DNA of 64,000 nucleotides from Embiotoca jacksoni (GCA_022577435.1 JAKOON010000007.1:23209263-23273262); one strand, 5' to 3'; shown: positions 47,701 to 59,598, numbered from the stretch's first letter. The notes: generated from the sequence alone by a model not told the origin. Made by a program: numbers and translations.

Positions 47701-49430
47701 TCGTGCACAGACACGGCACACGGAAAGTGTAACAGAGGAAGTGCTTCTCATTCAGAGCGTCAGCTGTCATCACACATTCATTACATGCAGGGCAGCTTCC
47801 ATCATTACCTCCAACCATTTCGTGATCATGGCTCAGATAAGTATTTATGATCAGCTCAGTGTTTGTGTCATCGCTCATGATGAGGCTGAAGCATCAAATT
47901 GTTTCACTCACCATCCATTTCATATTTCATAAAGCAGCTCATTGATGGCATCATGATGAGCTCATCTTTTTTTCCTTTCCAAGATTTTTGCTTTATTATT
48001 ACCTAAAAAACATCTCTGAAGCTGTTCGACTCAGAACGAGCTTCAAACAAATCTTTTAATATTTTTCCAACATGTATTTTCACCATATTTCCTCACTGTT
48101 GTCAAAGTTTTACAGCTCAGAAAAAGATGCTTTTAAATCAACCTGGTTTTAGTGCATTTGACAAAATACACAGTATTACTGGACAGACTGAAAACTAAAT
48201 ATATGACTATACAAATAATACGTGTATTATATCAGTTAGTAATTCCAGATGTGAATCCGAGGCTTTATTCTCAGATCCACATCTGTTTCATTTAATTCTC
48301 TCTTCATCTCTCTTCAGCTTATCATGCTGTGAAATAAGAAAACCTAAATGTCTCCGTGTCCATCACGTGAGTCGTCCTCTCACGTCCGTCCCACCGAAGA
48401 AGCGAAGGACGTCTGACTTTTTTGATGCACACAGTTGGACCATCTGTCCGCCTGCAGGTGTGAACACTTCTGTGTATTTTTGAAGTTCTCTGTGAAAACA
48501 TGATGTACCGTCTAAGTGGTAATTATGGCGCACAGTCAGCGCTGCCAGCGCGGTGGTGCAGCGATGTCCTCCGACGTGACAGAAGACAACATGAAGCGGT
48601 GCAGCGTTGGTTCCCCTTAAAGAAACCGTTTGACGTGCTCCTTCACATTCAGTCAAAACACCAACCGACCGCCACGCTGAAAACAGCGACGCTTTATCTG
48701 CATCTACTGCAGATCCACGGAAAACTAATCGGGGTTATAACGATGCTTCCTGTGTTTTAATATGAATACAGCATTTCTCATGTAAACACATCCTTCACCT
48801 GCCTCAGAGAAAGAGATGTTTTCATGAATATATTTGTTTTCCAGCCTCTTCCTCACTGTAAGATATCCATCATGCAGGTTTGAATGCTGACAATGAAGAG
48901 AACGACCTTTGATGAATGATGAAAGCCGTTCAGCTCAGTTGACACATATTTCAACAAAACGGTGAATCAGAACAAAACTCTAAAGTTGGAGTTGATTTCT
49001 TCCACCTGAGTGGTGATGTGCTGCCGGCTGTCGTGTGAAGCTGCAGTGAAGCAGCGCTGACAGAAATAGGGCCGCGGCGCTCTGATGCCAGACTCCCACA
49101 GAAGAAGCTCATGTATCGTCATCATCGGTCCTCCGGGCAGCTGCTCTCTCCTCTGAACACCGTTAAGGAGACGGAGACATCCTTCATGATGGAGGACTGA
49201 TGATGAGCAGGTGAGCAAACCCAACTATGTAACTATGTAGAGTCTTCCTGACTGACTTAAATCATTTTACAAATTTGAGCAATAATAGAATTAAATAACT
49301 GAATCATTTGGATTATTTTTATTTAAGTTATTTGGGTATATCTACATTTATTTGTTTATTTATTTATGTGTCTATATGTTTATAAGGTAGGCGGTTCAAA
49401 CTTCATTCAAAGCCTTTGTAGTTATTGTCC
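44795..49430. other. Long gene-free, repeat-poor region
   Basis: About 4.6 kb with almost no repeats apart from a T/C-rich stretch near 45046-45068. The segment 45720-46400 looks like conserved noncoding DNA: it contains a perfect octamer ATGCAAAT at 46137-46144, followed by GTGCAAATTATATG. Region 47380-47900 is similarly repeat-free. Overlapping frames on both strands (for example 47395-47850 and 47462-47932) lack a recognised domain and I do not call them. Confidence 0.4.
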
Positions 49431-49925
49431 AGCCTCCAGTTCAGATTCTGTCCGTCACCATCTTTGCTAGTTCGGAGCGGTTTGGAGCAGGAAGTGACCA
49501 TATTTGGACGAGCTGGGGGAGGAGCCAGCGGTGGATCTGACCGACCTGATCGGAAACCTGACGATACTACGTCCCGCCCACCGATAGCTGTAACCTGACT
49601 GCACCACAGACCTGTCAATCAAACAGACACGCCCCCAAAACCAGGTCTTCTTGAATCTTCTTTTCTAATGAATGAGGGATTATTTTCAGATGGACCTCCA
49701 GAAAACTAATAAGAAGGAGTGACTTTAGCTAACAACACCGAGATAACTGATGGACACATTTTATTCACTTTGGATTTGATGAGAGAAGTTGAATGGGAGT
49801 CTATGGAGCCGGAGGCTTTTTGGAGCCGACCTCTAGTGGCACTCGCTGGTATTGCAGCTGAAGACACTTCTGGATCAGAACCATTTTACAGACCTGAAGC
49901 TACGAACTCTTTTATATCCAGTCTG
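49431..49925 (+). mobile_element. Family X copy D (5' truncated)
   Basis: It starts at GCCTCCAGTTCAGATTC, so the CRE-bearing tandem units are missing. The rest is complete: the core, then CACTTCTGGATCAGAACC, then CAGACCTGAAGCTACGAACT, then CTTTTATATCCAGTCTGTAG. Only about two changes were seen in the core relative to copy A. Its 3' tail passes directly into a tandem array of the same tail. Confidence 0.9.
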
Positions 49926-50141
49926 TAGTTTTATATCCAGTCTGTAGTTTTATATCCAGTCTGTAGTTTTATTTCCAGTCTGCATTTTATATCCAGTCTA
50001 TGTTTTACAGTATATCCAGTCTGTGGTTTTATATCCAGTCTGTTTTATATCCAGTCTGTAGTTTTATATCCAGTCTGTAGTTTTATTTCCAGTCTGCGTT
50101 TTATATCCAGTCTATGTTTTATATGCGGTCTGTAGTTTTAA
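49912..50141 (+). repeat. Tandem expansion of the family X tail (19-20 bp)
   Basis: About 12 units of TTTTATATCCAGTCTGTAG with variants (ATTTCCAGTCTGCG, CTATG, CTGTGG). The unit equals the last bases of family X, since copies B and C have one such word at the same place. Variants recur in the same order (TAG, TAG, TTTCC..GC, CTATG) in both halves, so a block of several units was duplicated. Confidence 0.9.
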
Positions 50142-51002
50142 TAAGAATCATTTGCTTCTGTCTGGTTTGCCCAATTGACCAATCCCACATTAGACTGAGG
50201 TTAGGACCGCCCACCTAATTACCATATAGACAAAGAAATCCAGAAATGAAGAAACACCTTGAATAAAAGCTAATGTGTGAAAAAGTATAAATTAATTGAA
50301 GACAGTAATTTAAATATATATATTTTTTTCATTTACGAAGTTAATTGTTTATTTATTAATTTATTTGCTTTCATTTTGTGTTTATTTACTTCAGTCATTG
50401 TCCAAACTTTACAACCAGCCAGCGTGTTGACCACAGACCACTACACTGTCAAAGAGCAAAGGTGAAAGGTCAGCGTGTGGTTGTTTTTAGGACTGAGGGT
50501 CATCAGTGGTCCCAGCAGACATGGAGCGCCCATTAGACGCTCTGTTTGATGACGTCAGCATTCACAACACGTTGAACGTGTCGTCTCATGGGAACTCTCC
50601 GATCATCAAACATCACCAGTCTGACAGCCAGCATGTTCTGATTGGTTTTAAAATGCGGCTGAAAGATGATAATCTGCTTTTTGAGACTGGCAATGTAAAT
50701 ACTGTCCTACACAATTTAGTATATTTTATTACTTACGAAACCAGATCTTTAACATCTCCTCTTGGTTCATATCTGCATTTATACTATATGCAATGTTACA
50801 TTACAGATCAAATGAAGAGACGTTAAAATAGGTTAGAAAATCACCACCTGAACTCCAGTCTGAAACGAAATGAAAACAAAGTGTCCACGAAACTAAAACC
50901 ATGTTTCTTCATTGTGATTCTGAATGTTTGTTACATATTAAATGAAAGTTATAAAGTTACAAGTTCTAAATCCACACTGAAGAAAACGGGAAGTTGTTCA
51001 CA
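50142..51002. other. No gene recognised
   Basis: AT-rich, unrecognised sequence. A small frame at 50506-50826 has no domain I recognise. Confidence 0.45.
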
Positions 51003-51075
51003 AGGACAAGGAGCTTCTCCGTGACGAAGAGGACGCAGGGAGAGGGGTTGGGAGGAGGAGGAGGAGGAGGAGGAG

Positions 51076-51132
<57 letters not shown>

Positions 51133-51277
51133 AAGCTTCTCCGTGATGAAGAGGACGCAGGGAGAGAGGTTGGGAGGAGGAGGAGGAGGAGGAGAAGGAG
51201 GACGAGGACGAGGAGCTTCTCCGTGACGAAGAGGACGCGGGGAGAGAGGTTGGGAGGAGGAGGAGGAGGACGAGGAG

Positions 51278-51332
<55 letters not shown>

Positions 51333-51960
51333 TTCTCCGTGACGAAGAGGACGCAGGGAGAGAGGTTGGGAGGAGGAGGAGGAGGAGGAGGAGGAGGAGA
51401 AGAAGGAGGAGGAGGACGAGGACGAGGAGCTTCTCCGTGACGAAGAGGACGCAGGGAGAGAGGTTGGGAGGAGGAGGAGGAGGAGGAGGAGGAGGAGGAG
51501 GAGGAGAAGAAGGAGGAGGAGGAGGACGAGGACGAGGAGCTTCTCCGTGACGAAGAGGACGCAGGGAGAGAGGTTGGGAGGAGGAGGAGGAGGAGGAGAA
51601 AAGGAGGAGGAGGAGGACGAGGAGCTTCTCCGTGACGAAGAGGACGCAGGGAGAGAGGTTGGGAGGAGGAGGAGGAGGAGGAGAAGAAGGAGGAGGAGGA
51701 GGACGAGGAGCTTCTCCGTGACGAAGAGGACGCAGGGAGAGAGGTTGGGAGGAGGAGGAGGAGGAGGAGGAGGAGAAGAAGGAGGAGGAGGAGGACGAGG
51801 AGCTTCTCCGTGACGAAGAGGACGCAGGGAGAGAGGTTGGGAGGAGGAGGAGGAGGAGGAGGACGAGGAGCTTCTCCGTGACGAAGAGGACACAGGGAGA
51901 GAGGTTAGGAGGAGGAGGAGGAGGACGAGGACGAGGAGCTTCTCCGTGATGAAGAGCTTT
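51003..51960 (+). repeat. GGA-rich minisatellite with 68-120-bp units
   Basis: Eleven copies of a constant word GAGCTTCTCCGTGA, at about 51012, 51132, 51214, 51329, 51427, 51538, 51622, 51709, 51800, 51869 and 51937, each followed by a GAAGAGGACGC-type word and GGGAGAGAGGTTGGGAGG. Between constant words lie variable runs of GGA and CGAGGA. Nearly all size variation comes from those trinucleotide runs. A 314-residue open frame on the minus strand is low-complexity Ser/Leu/Pro/Arg and not a gene. Confidence 0.95.
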
Positions 51961-52039
51961 TTAAATGTATTAGACGAGATTATTGCGTAAGAGGGCTGGC
52001 AGAAATACAGTCAACAACAAATACAGGCTGATCACTGCC

Positions 52040-52269
52040 AAGTGGACGGAGAGAGGTTGGGAGGAGGAGGAGGAGGAGGAGAAGGTGGAGGAAAAAGGGA
52101 AGGAGGAGGAGGAGGGAGAGAGGTTGGGAGGAGGAGGTGGTGGAGGAGAAGATGGAGGAAAAAGAGAAGGAGGAGGAGGAGGGAGAGAGGTTAGGAGGAG
52201 GAGGATGAGGAGGAGAAGGAGGAGGAGGTGGAGGAGAAGGTGGAGAACAAGGACGAGGAGAAGGAGGAG

Positions 52270-52329
<60 letters not shown>
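52040..52329 (+). repeat. (GGA)n-rich purine tract followed by (GT)n
   Basis: A second purine-rich stretch reuses GGAGAGAGGTTGGGAGGAGG from the neighbouring array at 52047, 52114 and 52182, with GGAGAAGGTGGAGGA-type fillers, then changes at 52271 to about 29 uninterrupted GT units. Confidence 0.93.
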
Positions 52330-52331
<2 letters not shown>

Positions 52332-52387
52332 CAGCACAAGTCGGCTCACTTCATTTCACCAACAGGTGTGAAGAAGCCGGAGCAGCG

Positions 52388-52545
52388 AGGTGTTGAGGTG
52401 TCCAGGTGTTGAGGTGTCCAGGTGTTGATGTGTCCAGGTGTTGAGGTGTCCAGGTGTCCAGGTGTTGATGTGTCCAGGTGTTGAGGTGTCCAGGTGTCCA
52501 GGTGTTGAGTTGTCCAGGTGTTGAGGTGTCCAGGTGTTTAGGTGT
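52388..52545 (+). repeat. GGTGTCCA/GGTGTTGA minisatellite
   Basis: About 158 bp of two alternating 8-9-bp words, GGTGTCCA and GGTGTTGAGG or GGTGTTGATG. Confidence 0.93.
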
Positions 52546-52678
52546 CCCACATGCAGCGTCTCTCTCCAACACGTGCTGTGTTCAGGTGTCGGCTCGAGCA
52601 CATCGCTGACCTCTTTATGTACAGGTGATGACAGGATGTAAATACTGGGCCGGACAGCAGGTGTGTGACCACGTGGAC
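52546..52678. other. Short non-repetitive spacer between arrays
   Basis: About 130 bp of unique-looking sequence separating two minisatellites. Nothing else seen. Confidence 0.6.
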
Positions 52679-53176
52679 CTGAGACCAGAGACCAGAGACC
52701 TGAGACCTGAGACCAGAGACCAGAGACCTGAGACCTGAGACCTGAGACCAGAGACCTGAGACCAGAGACCAGAGACCAGAGACCAGAGACCTGAGACCTG
52801 AGACCAGAGACCAGAGACCTGAGACCAGAGACCAGAGACCAGAGACCTGAGACCAGAGACCAGAGACCTGAGACCTGAGACCAGAGACCAGAGACCTGAG
52901 ACCAGAGACCAGAGACCAGAGACCTGAGACCAGAGACCTGAGACCTGAGACCAGAGACCAGAGAAACAGAGACCTGAGACCAGAGACCAGAGACCTGAGA
53001 CCTGAGACCAGAGACCAGAGACCTGAGACCTGAGACCAGAGACCTGAGACCAGAGACCAGAGACCTGAGACCTGAGACCTGAGACCAGAGACCTGAGACC
53101 AGAGACCAGAGACCAGAGACCAGAGACCTGAGACCAGAGACCAGAGACCAGAGACCTGAGACCAGAGACCTGAGAC
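52679..53176 (+). repeat. Two-letter heptamer array (CAGAGAC / CTGAGAC)
   Basis: Seventy contiguous 7-bp units, each either CAGAGAC or CTGAGAC, with only one irregular unit (an 8-base insertion, AACAGAGA, at unit 41 near 52966). The A/T order is not random: units 6-17 and 53-64 spell the same 12-letter word, units 1-9 and 42-50 share a 9-letter word, and units 17-27 and 28-38 form an 11-unit (77-bp) tandem with one mismatch. Long minus-strand frames reading 'VSGLWSLVSGLRSL' are artefacts of the 7-bp period. Confidence 0.96.
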
Positions 53177-55149
53177 CACGGAAGAGTCCTTTAGTGTTCG
53201 TTCTGCGTGATGATTGGTCAGTAAGGTGGTCCGAGGGATTCACCTGTTGTGATTGGCTGAGAAGCGGGACCGTAGTTCAACCGTAATGGAGGTTTTATTT
53301 ACCATCCGTTGATTACGGCGAATGTTGGTGAACGTACGTCTGAGCGGTGAAGATAACTTCCGCTGTTGCTGAGCGGAAAGGACGTTGTGGACTTTCTAAG
53401 GAGGACGTCATGCAGTCTGGTCCCCGAGGATTTTATTGATTTATTTAAAGATGGACGCTGAACTGTTAATTGCTCCGTGAGTGTTTTTTTGTCCTGAAGC
53501 GGACCGATGATAGTTTCAGAACCGACGCCGAACTGTGTGTTGGATCCGGTGAGTTGTTTTTAAGGGTTCTTCAGGACGGATGCTGAACTGTTGGGTGAAC
53601 TTGTTCTGGACCGACGGTGAACTGAGTAAAACTTCACTCTCTACTTTTGTAATGTTTCCTTTTTTTCTGTTTGGTGTGCCAATCAGAGAGAGAGCGTATG
53701 CACATGCGTGATTAAAAAAAGACTCGCGATGCCATTAGCATCTGTTCAGTGTTGTGGACATTCTGTGAAATTAAGACCTGATCTGCGACATCTTGACATG
53801 ATGTCAGGTTGATGAGAGGTGGATCATTTATCGTGCAACTTGTTGTTGATTTGTTTGGAGACACTTTAGTTTCAAATTTATTTTTGGAGGTATTGAAAAC
53901 AGAAAGGGTGACGGGAGTTTATAATTTTTTTTTTAGGGTTTCTTTGTGTGTTTTTGTCGTTCTGTTTGAGTTAAAGTTCACGTTTACAAAAGTCCCAATA
54001 TTTGTGTTAATTTAAAAATATTTTAAGTCAACTGTCATTCATTTTTTACGACGCATTGTCTGGAGTCAGTCAGTCCTGCTGCCTTCACATGGTGGAAAAC
54101 ACTAAAAAACTGTTCATTTACATTTTCAGTAGTTTTATTGTTGTTGTCTTCTGTCAGTGAGAAGCAGCCGACTCCTTCACAACTTCCTGTGAAACTCTGA
54201 ATACATGGAGGAGAAATTAATCTGAAACTGATCCGGTCTGAAAACATTTGGAAAGTGTTGAATGAGTTGTTTTATCTCCATTCAAGTTAGCGTAGAGCTA
54301 AACAGGAAGTTAGAGGTCGACTCCATCACTACTGTTGCAGCTTTAAAATGGATAAATAGTGTTTAAATGTAATAAAAAGGTGTTTGTATTCACGGGAATG
54401 TCTCACCAGACAGCAGATTTAAAATCCCTGCAGAAAGATTCATCTGCTGTTTTAATCAGCTTTGTGTGAAGTGGTTTGGCTTGAATGTAAATGTACATCC
54501 ATTATTCATATATTAATATATATAAATACAAACCTCTTACCTTCAGCTTCCATGGATCTCTCCCATCTTTTCAATTTAAAAAAAAAAAGCCATTATTTTA
54601 ATATAACTGCGCTGAATAATGTCGCGTTTATTAAACCTTTTAAACTGATTCATATTCAAAGCGTCTGCCAGAGTGGCTCCACAAATAAAACAAAGAATAT
54701 TCTGCTTCACTAAACACATGTAAACACAGTTTATCCACCCGTCAAATTCTGGAATCCTCTTTAATAGACATGAATGTGCAGAGGATATGAAGTATTATAT
54801 GCTATAGTCGTAGAATATCACAGTGTGTTCTCAGTGTTTGCATTCGTGATGTTTGTAGACTCAACAATAAAGTGCTCTGATGGTTTCAGGTCAGACCTTC
54901 AGTCAGGTTGGTTTTTAAAGCCCATAATAAGGCCCTGAGCCCGGTGGTCCTCCTGAAGGAGGGCTCCCACCCCGTGTTCCCCTGCAGACCACATTACTCC
55001 TGTTTATTTATAAAAGCAACATTAAAGACAAAACACATCATTTCAAACTTCAAACGCTGGTGTGTTTGGCGTCTTCGCCCCCTGCTGATCTGCCACCGCT
55101 GTACTGTTGGGAATCTCTCTCTAAAACGGGAATACAAATCAGGGTAGAG
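53177..55149. other. No gene; possible exon-like and motif-repeat stretch at 53300-53630
   Basis: Four degenerate copies of GAYGCYGAACTG-type words lie at 53454, 53524, 53579 and 53613 in a moderately CpG-containing stretch. A strong splice-donor-like CCG/GTGAGT is at 53546-53554. The rest is AT-rich and unrecognised. Confidence 0.35.
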
Positions 55150-55460
55150 CTTATAAAGAGAAGAAGTAGCGGTGGCTCGGAGGCCGTCTCCATCCGATCT
55201 GTGTTGTGGGTGGCAGAACGAGGAGACGATCTGTGAGCCAGACGGGAGAGAAAATTGCCTGTAGCGCTGTGGATGTAATAGGGGAACGCATCGATGCGTT
55301 TCCGCCGGGCTCGTCTGGTCACCGGGGAGCTTCTGTCTGCGCCGCTCGCCACTCGCTCTCAGAGCCCACAAACTTCTCCTCCCGCTCCTCCTCGCCTTCG
55401 CCTTAGTTTTCCAGTTTTCTCCTCTGCTTTAACACCGCCCGAGGTAAATATAACCGCAGC
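55150..55460 (+). promoter_or_regulatory. CpG-rich candidate promoter or first exon
   Basis: CpG-dense for this window (GCATCGATGCGTTTCCGCCG, GCGCCGCTCGCC), without recognisable repeats, ending in a pyrimidine-rich stretch and a consensus donor GAG/GTAAAT at 55441-55449. It looks like a 5' untranslated exon, but no TATA, no convincing start codon context and no downstream exon are seen. Two long (TG)n tracts follow. Confidence 0.25.
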
Positions 55461-55510
55461 CTCTAGAGAGTGGGTGGTTGTACATTCTCTGCTCGATGGG
55501 GAGTTTGCAG

Positions 55511-55512
<2 letters not shown>

Positions 55513-55609
<97 letters not shown>

Positions 55610-55610
55610 A
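55513..55610. repeat. (TG)n microsatellite
   Basis: About 49 TG units with a few GCG interruptions near 55577-55587. Confidence 0.96.
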
Positions 55611-55781
55611 CAGGGAGGGGAGGGGGGAGGGGCTAGACACCTTTGAAGTGCCGTGATGCTGGCCAAAGATTGCGCCACGGAGGAGGGAAAAAAGCAAGCG
55701 GCTAAACACAAACCTGTCAGAGGCCAAAACAAACTGGACATCGGCTTGATGCCCAGAGGGGAGGCAGCAGATGTACTGACA

Positions 55782-55918
<137 letters not shown>

Positions 55919-56349
55919 AGGGTTAAACGGGAAGTCCAGCCTTCAGTAGCGTGACCACTGTAGCTGTGGTTCATTAGGGAGCAGCGTTGCGGCGGCGCAT
56001 CAGAGACCCAGGGGACGCTGTTAATTACAGTGTTCAAGCTCCTTGATGGGGCGCTCTCCCTCAGCGGGGGAGGGGGGGCGCTCTCCCTCAGCGGGGGGGC
56101 GCCGCTCAGGTACACATGTGTCTGAGTCCTGTTGGGTGTAAACACAAGTCACCCTGCAGGAAGGGAAGCTCATTTGAATGATCAGAAACTAGTTTGGTCT
56201 AAAAAGTCAAGTTGTCGAGTGAACTCATGAAATCTGCACATAATATATATTTAGATAATAATATTGGAGAAACATAAATACATGATTGAGGGATTTATGA
56301 GGCCAAATCAGTGGACGCATTTCTTTATCCCCTGTTAGATGGCATGTTG
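55919..56349. other. No gene recognised; tandem 25-bp CTCTCCCTCAGCGGGG pair
   Basis: A short GC-rich stretch near 56049-56100 holds a two-copy repeat of GCGCTCTCCCTCAGCGGG with G-runs. Otherwise unremarkable. Confidence 0.5.
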
Positions 56350-56735
56350 TGGATCTGACTGATCTGATTGGAAAGCTGACGATACTACGTCCCGCCCACC
56401 GATAGCTGTAACCTGACTGCACCACAGGCCTGTCAATCAAACAGACACGCCCCCAAAAACAGGTCTTCTTGAATCTTCTTTTCTAATGAATGAGGGATTA
56501 TTTTCAGATGGACCTCCAGAAAACTAAGAAGAAGGAGTGACTTTAACTAACAACACCGAGATAATTGATGGACACATTTTATTCACTTTGGATTTGATGA
56601 GAGAAGTTGAATGGGAGTCTATGGAGCCGGAGGCTTTTTGGAGCCGACCTCTAGTGGCACTCGCTGGTATTGCAGCTGAAGACACTTCTGGATCAGAACC
56701 ATTTTACAGACCTGAAGCTACGAACTCTTTTATAA
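56350..56735 (+). mobile_element. Family X copy E (5' truncated)
   Basis: It starts at TGGATCTGACTGATCTG, so the first third of the family is missing, and runs to GCTACGAACTCTTTTATA. Four changes were seen in the 306-bp core, the most divergent copy here. The tail word CAGTCTG is absent. Confidence 0.9.
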
Positions 56736-57745
56736 ACAATGTTTTCTTGAATTGTGGCTTTCTAATTTGTTTTAATGCAAAAATGTTTCAATACAAACAT
56801 GAACCATGTTTATTTGTATTGGATTTTGTATTTTTTTCACCAATATTATATTTTACTCTCTTTGCTGTGTTTGCATAGTGTCTGTTTTTAATGATTTTGT
56901 TGTTTCAGCACAAATTGAACTGCAGCTCTGCTTTGTTGAGTCTGTCTGCAGCGGCTCTGAATCAACGGCAGGTTTGGACCCTTTTCAGGGGAACAGTTTC
57001 ATAGCTTCATTTTGTACTGCTGCTGGTTTTACATTACTCTGTTTTCACTCAGTAAAAACTCACTCTGCACTGAAAGTAATGGAGAAATTAGGGTCTGATA
57101 TTGTAATACTGGTAATTGAGACAGAAGAGCCAACAGACACACATTATTGTTTGGGAAGAATCAGTGAAGATATTCAGACTGCAGGCAAATCAGATTTTTC
57201 CTTAAATCAGGTGTTCAGGACAGACCGTCCTCACTGCTATTTGCGAGTGAACAGATCTGATTTGGCATGTCCAGACATCATCAATCTATCTGCATGGGTT
57301 TTCATGGTAACAGCGTATGCGCAGCTACACTGGTGACGCAGCCTTCCAACATGGCAGACAGTTGATTTCAGCTTCAGTTAGTGGATTGTTGCTGCCGTCG
57401 TCCAAAAACCTCCACTTCCTGTTAGCTCTGTTAGCGGTAGCATCGATTCTGTCACTGTCGCTCTGACAACGACGTCGTCACCGTGTTACATTGTGAGTGA
57501 CGGAAGAAAACTGATCTGAGCCAGCGGACTCAGACGCATTTGTCGAAACCTGATTGGAATCACAGTCCGTAAATAGTTATGAAATAATTATGAAGATTCA
57601 TTTATATTTAATGACTAATACACAATAGCACAACATAGGAAATAACAACAAACACAATAACGGACAAACAAGAGACCATTTACCAACATTTACCTGCTGG
57701 AAGCTCAAAAATCAAGGAAACATGACCAAATCAGGATGTCCCAAA

Positions 57746-57778
<33 letters not shown>

Positions 57779-57779
57779 A
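57746..57779. repeat. (CAA)n microsatellite
   Basis: Eleven CAA units following a short A-run. Confidence 0.93.
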
Positions 57780-58795
57780 ACAGGCAGACGAAACGCTTCA
57801 CTTCTAAAACGCAGATAGAAGAAAACGTGTTACACGTAAAGTGACGGACTCGTGCTCGGTGGAAAACCGAGGTAAAGGATGGAAATAAACAAAAGAAAAT
57901 TAAAAGTTTCTGAGTCATAAAATCCTGGATGTTAGCAATAAAAGGCGAATGCTCAGCAGCCTGTACCTAATATCTCCCTCATCAGTGTCATATTTTCAGA
58001 ATAAAAGTCCATTATCGGGCGCTGAATTCTAAATAAATATTGTGTTTCTTTGTATCGTTGTTTTCTCTGAGCAGCAGCTGTTTTAAAGGATGATGAAATG
58101 TGATTATCACACGCTCATTATCACTGTCGCTCGATTTCCACTTTTCACAATATGTTGTGTTTAGCTTGTTTCATCTGGATGTGTTCCTTCTTCACTCGCT
58201 TGGCTTTGAGTCAGAGGGAGAACTGCTTTTATTTTTCTCTCTCTTGATTAGTATTTATACAGTGCCCCTTTATTTCTGTTGAATATCTTTCCACCTCTGT
58301 ACATTTTCCCGCTGCGTCTGCACTCCTAACGCGGTGCTGGTTAGTTTCTGTGGATCATTTCACGTCCAACCAGCTCAGTTTAGCCGTCAGTACCTGAAAA
58401 TCCACCGCCGGTTGAATGACAGCACAACCCAAGTGTTTGACGGATCATCAATACACCAACTTATAAATTAAGATGACTTAACAACTCCAACGCTGTCGCT
58501 CCAACTTAACTTACAATTACAAGTCAGCGCAGGCAGGTAATTAAATGGTGCTCCAAAAATACACGAACCCGTCCAACAGCACCATTTGGTGCCGTGATCA
58601 GTGGTGAATATTCAAATGATCGCTGTAAATAGACGACTAAATTAGAAATCAAACCTGAAGAAACAATTTGTTGTAATGACAAGCTCCTTCAAAAGACCGC
58701 AGCACGCCCGCCTTCCTCTGCAGCCTGACAGCCTTTCTTCACATCTCAGGCTCCTGACAAGGCTTTGTACGCGCCTTGTCACCTCAAATCTGTCT

Positions 58796-58797
<2 letters not shown>

Positions 58798-58844
<47 letters not shown>
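58798..58844. repeat. (CA)n microsatellite
   Basis: About 23 uninterrupted CA units. Confidence 0.95.
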
Positions 58845-58846
<2 letters not shown>

Positions 58847-59565
58847 AACCACTGCCTGCATGCTTTGTCTTAGAAAGATTGTGTTGGTGTTCGATTCCAT
58901 CAGGCAGCCGTTTCCTGGTTGATCAGGTGGGCTCCCAGACCGAGGACTCGTACCCACGTGTGCTTTCTATTCCCTTCTCTATTTCCGATTAGGATCCTTT
59001 TGACATTACTGATCGTTAGTGCACCACAGTGACGATAATTCCTGCTGATGGCCTTTTCCTTTCAGCTTCGTTGTAACCTGATTATGCCAATCAGAGCGTC
59101 CAACGAGAGGCGAACGTGAACTGTTTGGCAGCTTGCGAGCCTCGTTCCTCAAGCAAACATTTATTTTGTTTTCTCCTCGTTGCACAAATTAGACGAAGGA
59201 GCAGTAAAACCTGGGAGCTGAGGGGAGGTGCACCATGAACCGCATGAAGCCCAGCTGCTCTCTTTAACTTGCATTAGATATCAATATAAAGGTAGTTGAA
59301 GGGTGAAAATATGAATAAATGTTATTGGGATGGAGTGAGTTTCCTTAATTTCCCTCCCGGTTGTGTGATTAAAAATTGACACACTCATCTTATGAATGAA
59401 GGCTGTTTCAGTGACATCGTGTTTCATTGTGCGATCTCTTGTGTTTTGACGCTACATGTGGTAACATGCTGTCATGGAGGCTTTTAATTGGAGGGTAATC
59501 CTAATTCATTCCTGTTGTCGTCGTCTGTCTCTCTCCTCCTGTATGTGTGAACGCTGTGCTGTTGT

Positions 59566-59566
<1 letters not shown>

Positions 59567-59598
<32 letters not shown>
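59567..59598. repeat. (GT)n microsatellite
   Basis: About 16 uninterrupted GT units. Confidence 0.94.

Noticed and set aside
47395..47932. Two overlapping frames of about 150 residues as possible host exons
   Set aside because: They lie in different frames of the same DNA, with no domain and no splice-site support that I could recognise.
50949..51893. 314-residue open frame on the minus strand, Ser/Leu/Pro/Arg-rich
   Set aside because: It runs through the GGA-rich minisatellite; composition and repeated 'LRPLRHGEAP' words come from the DNA repeat.
52356..53243. 295- and 213-residue minus-strand frames with 'VSGLWS' repeats
   Set aside because: They arise from the 7-bp array; a stop-free heptamer keeps the frames open.
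56806..57336. 176-residue open frame
   Set aside because: No recognisable domain, AT-rich start, no splice or promoter context; could be checked by RNA-seq but is most likely chance.
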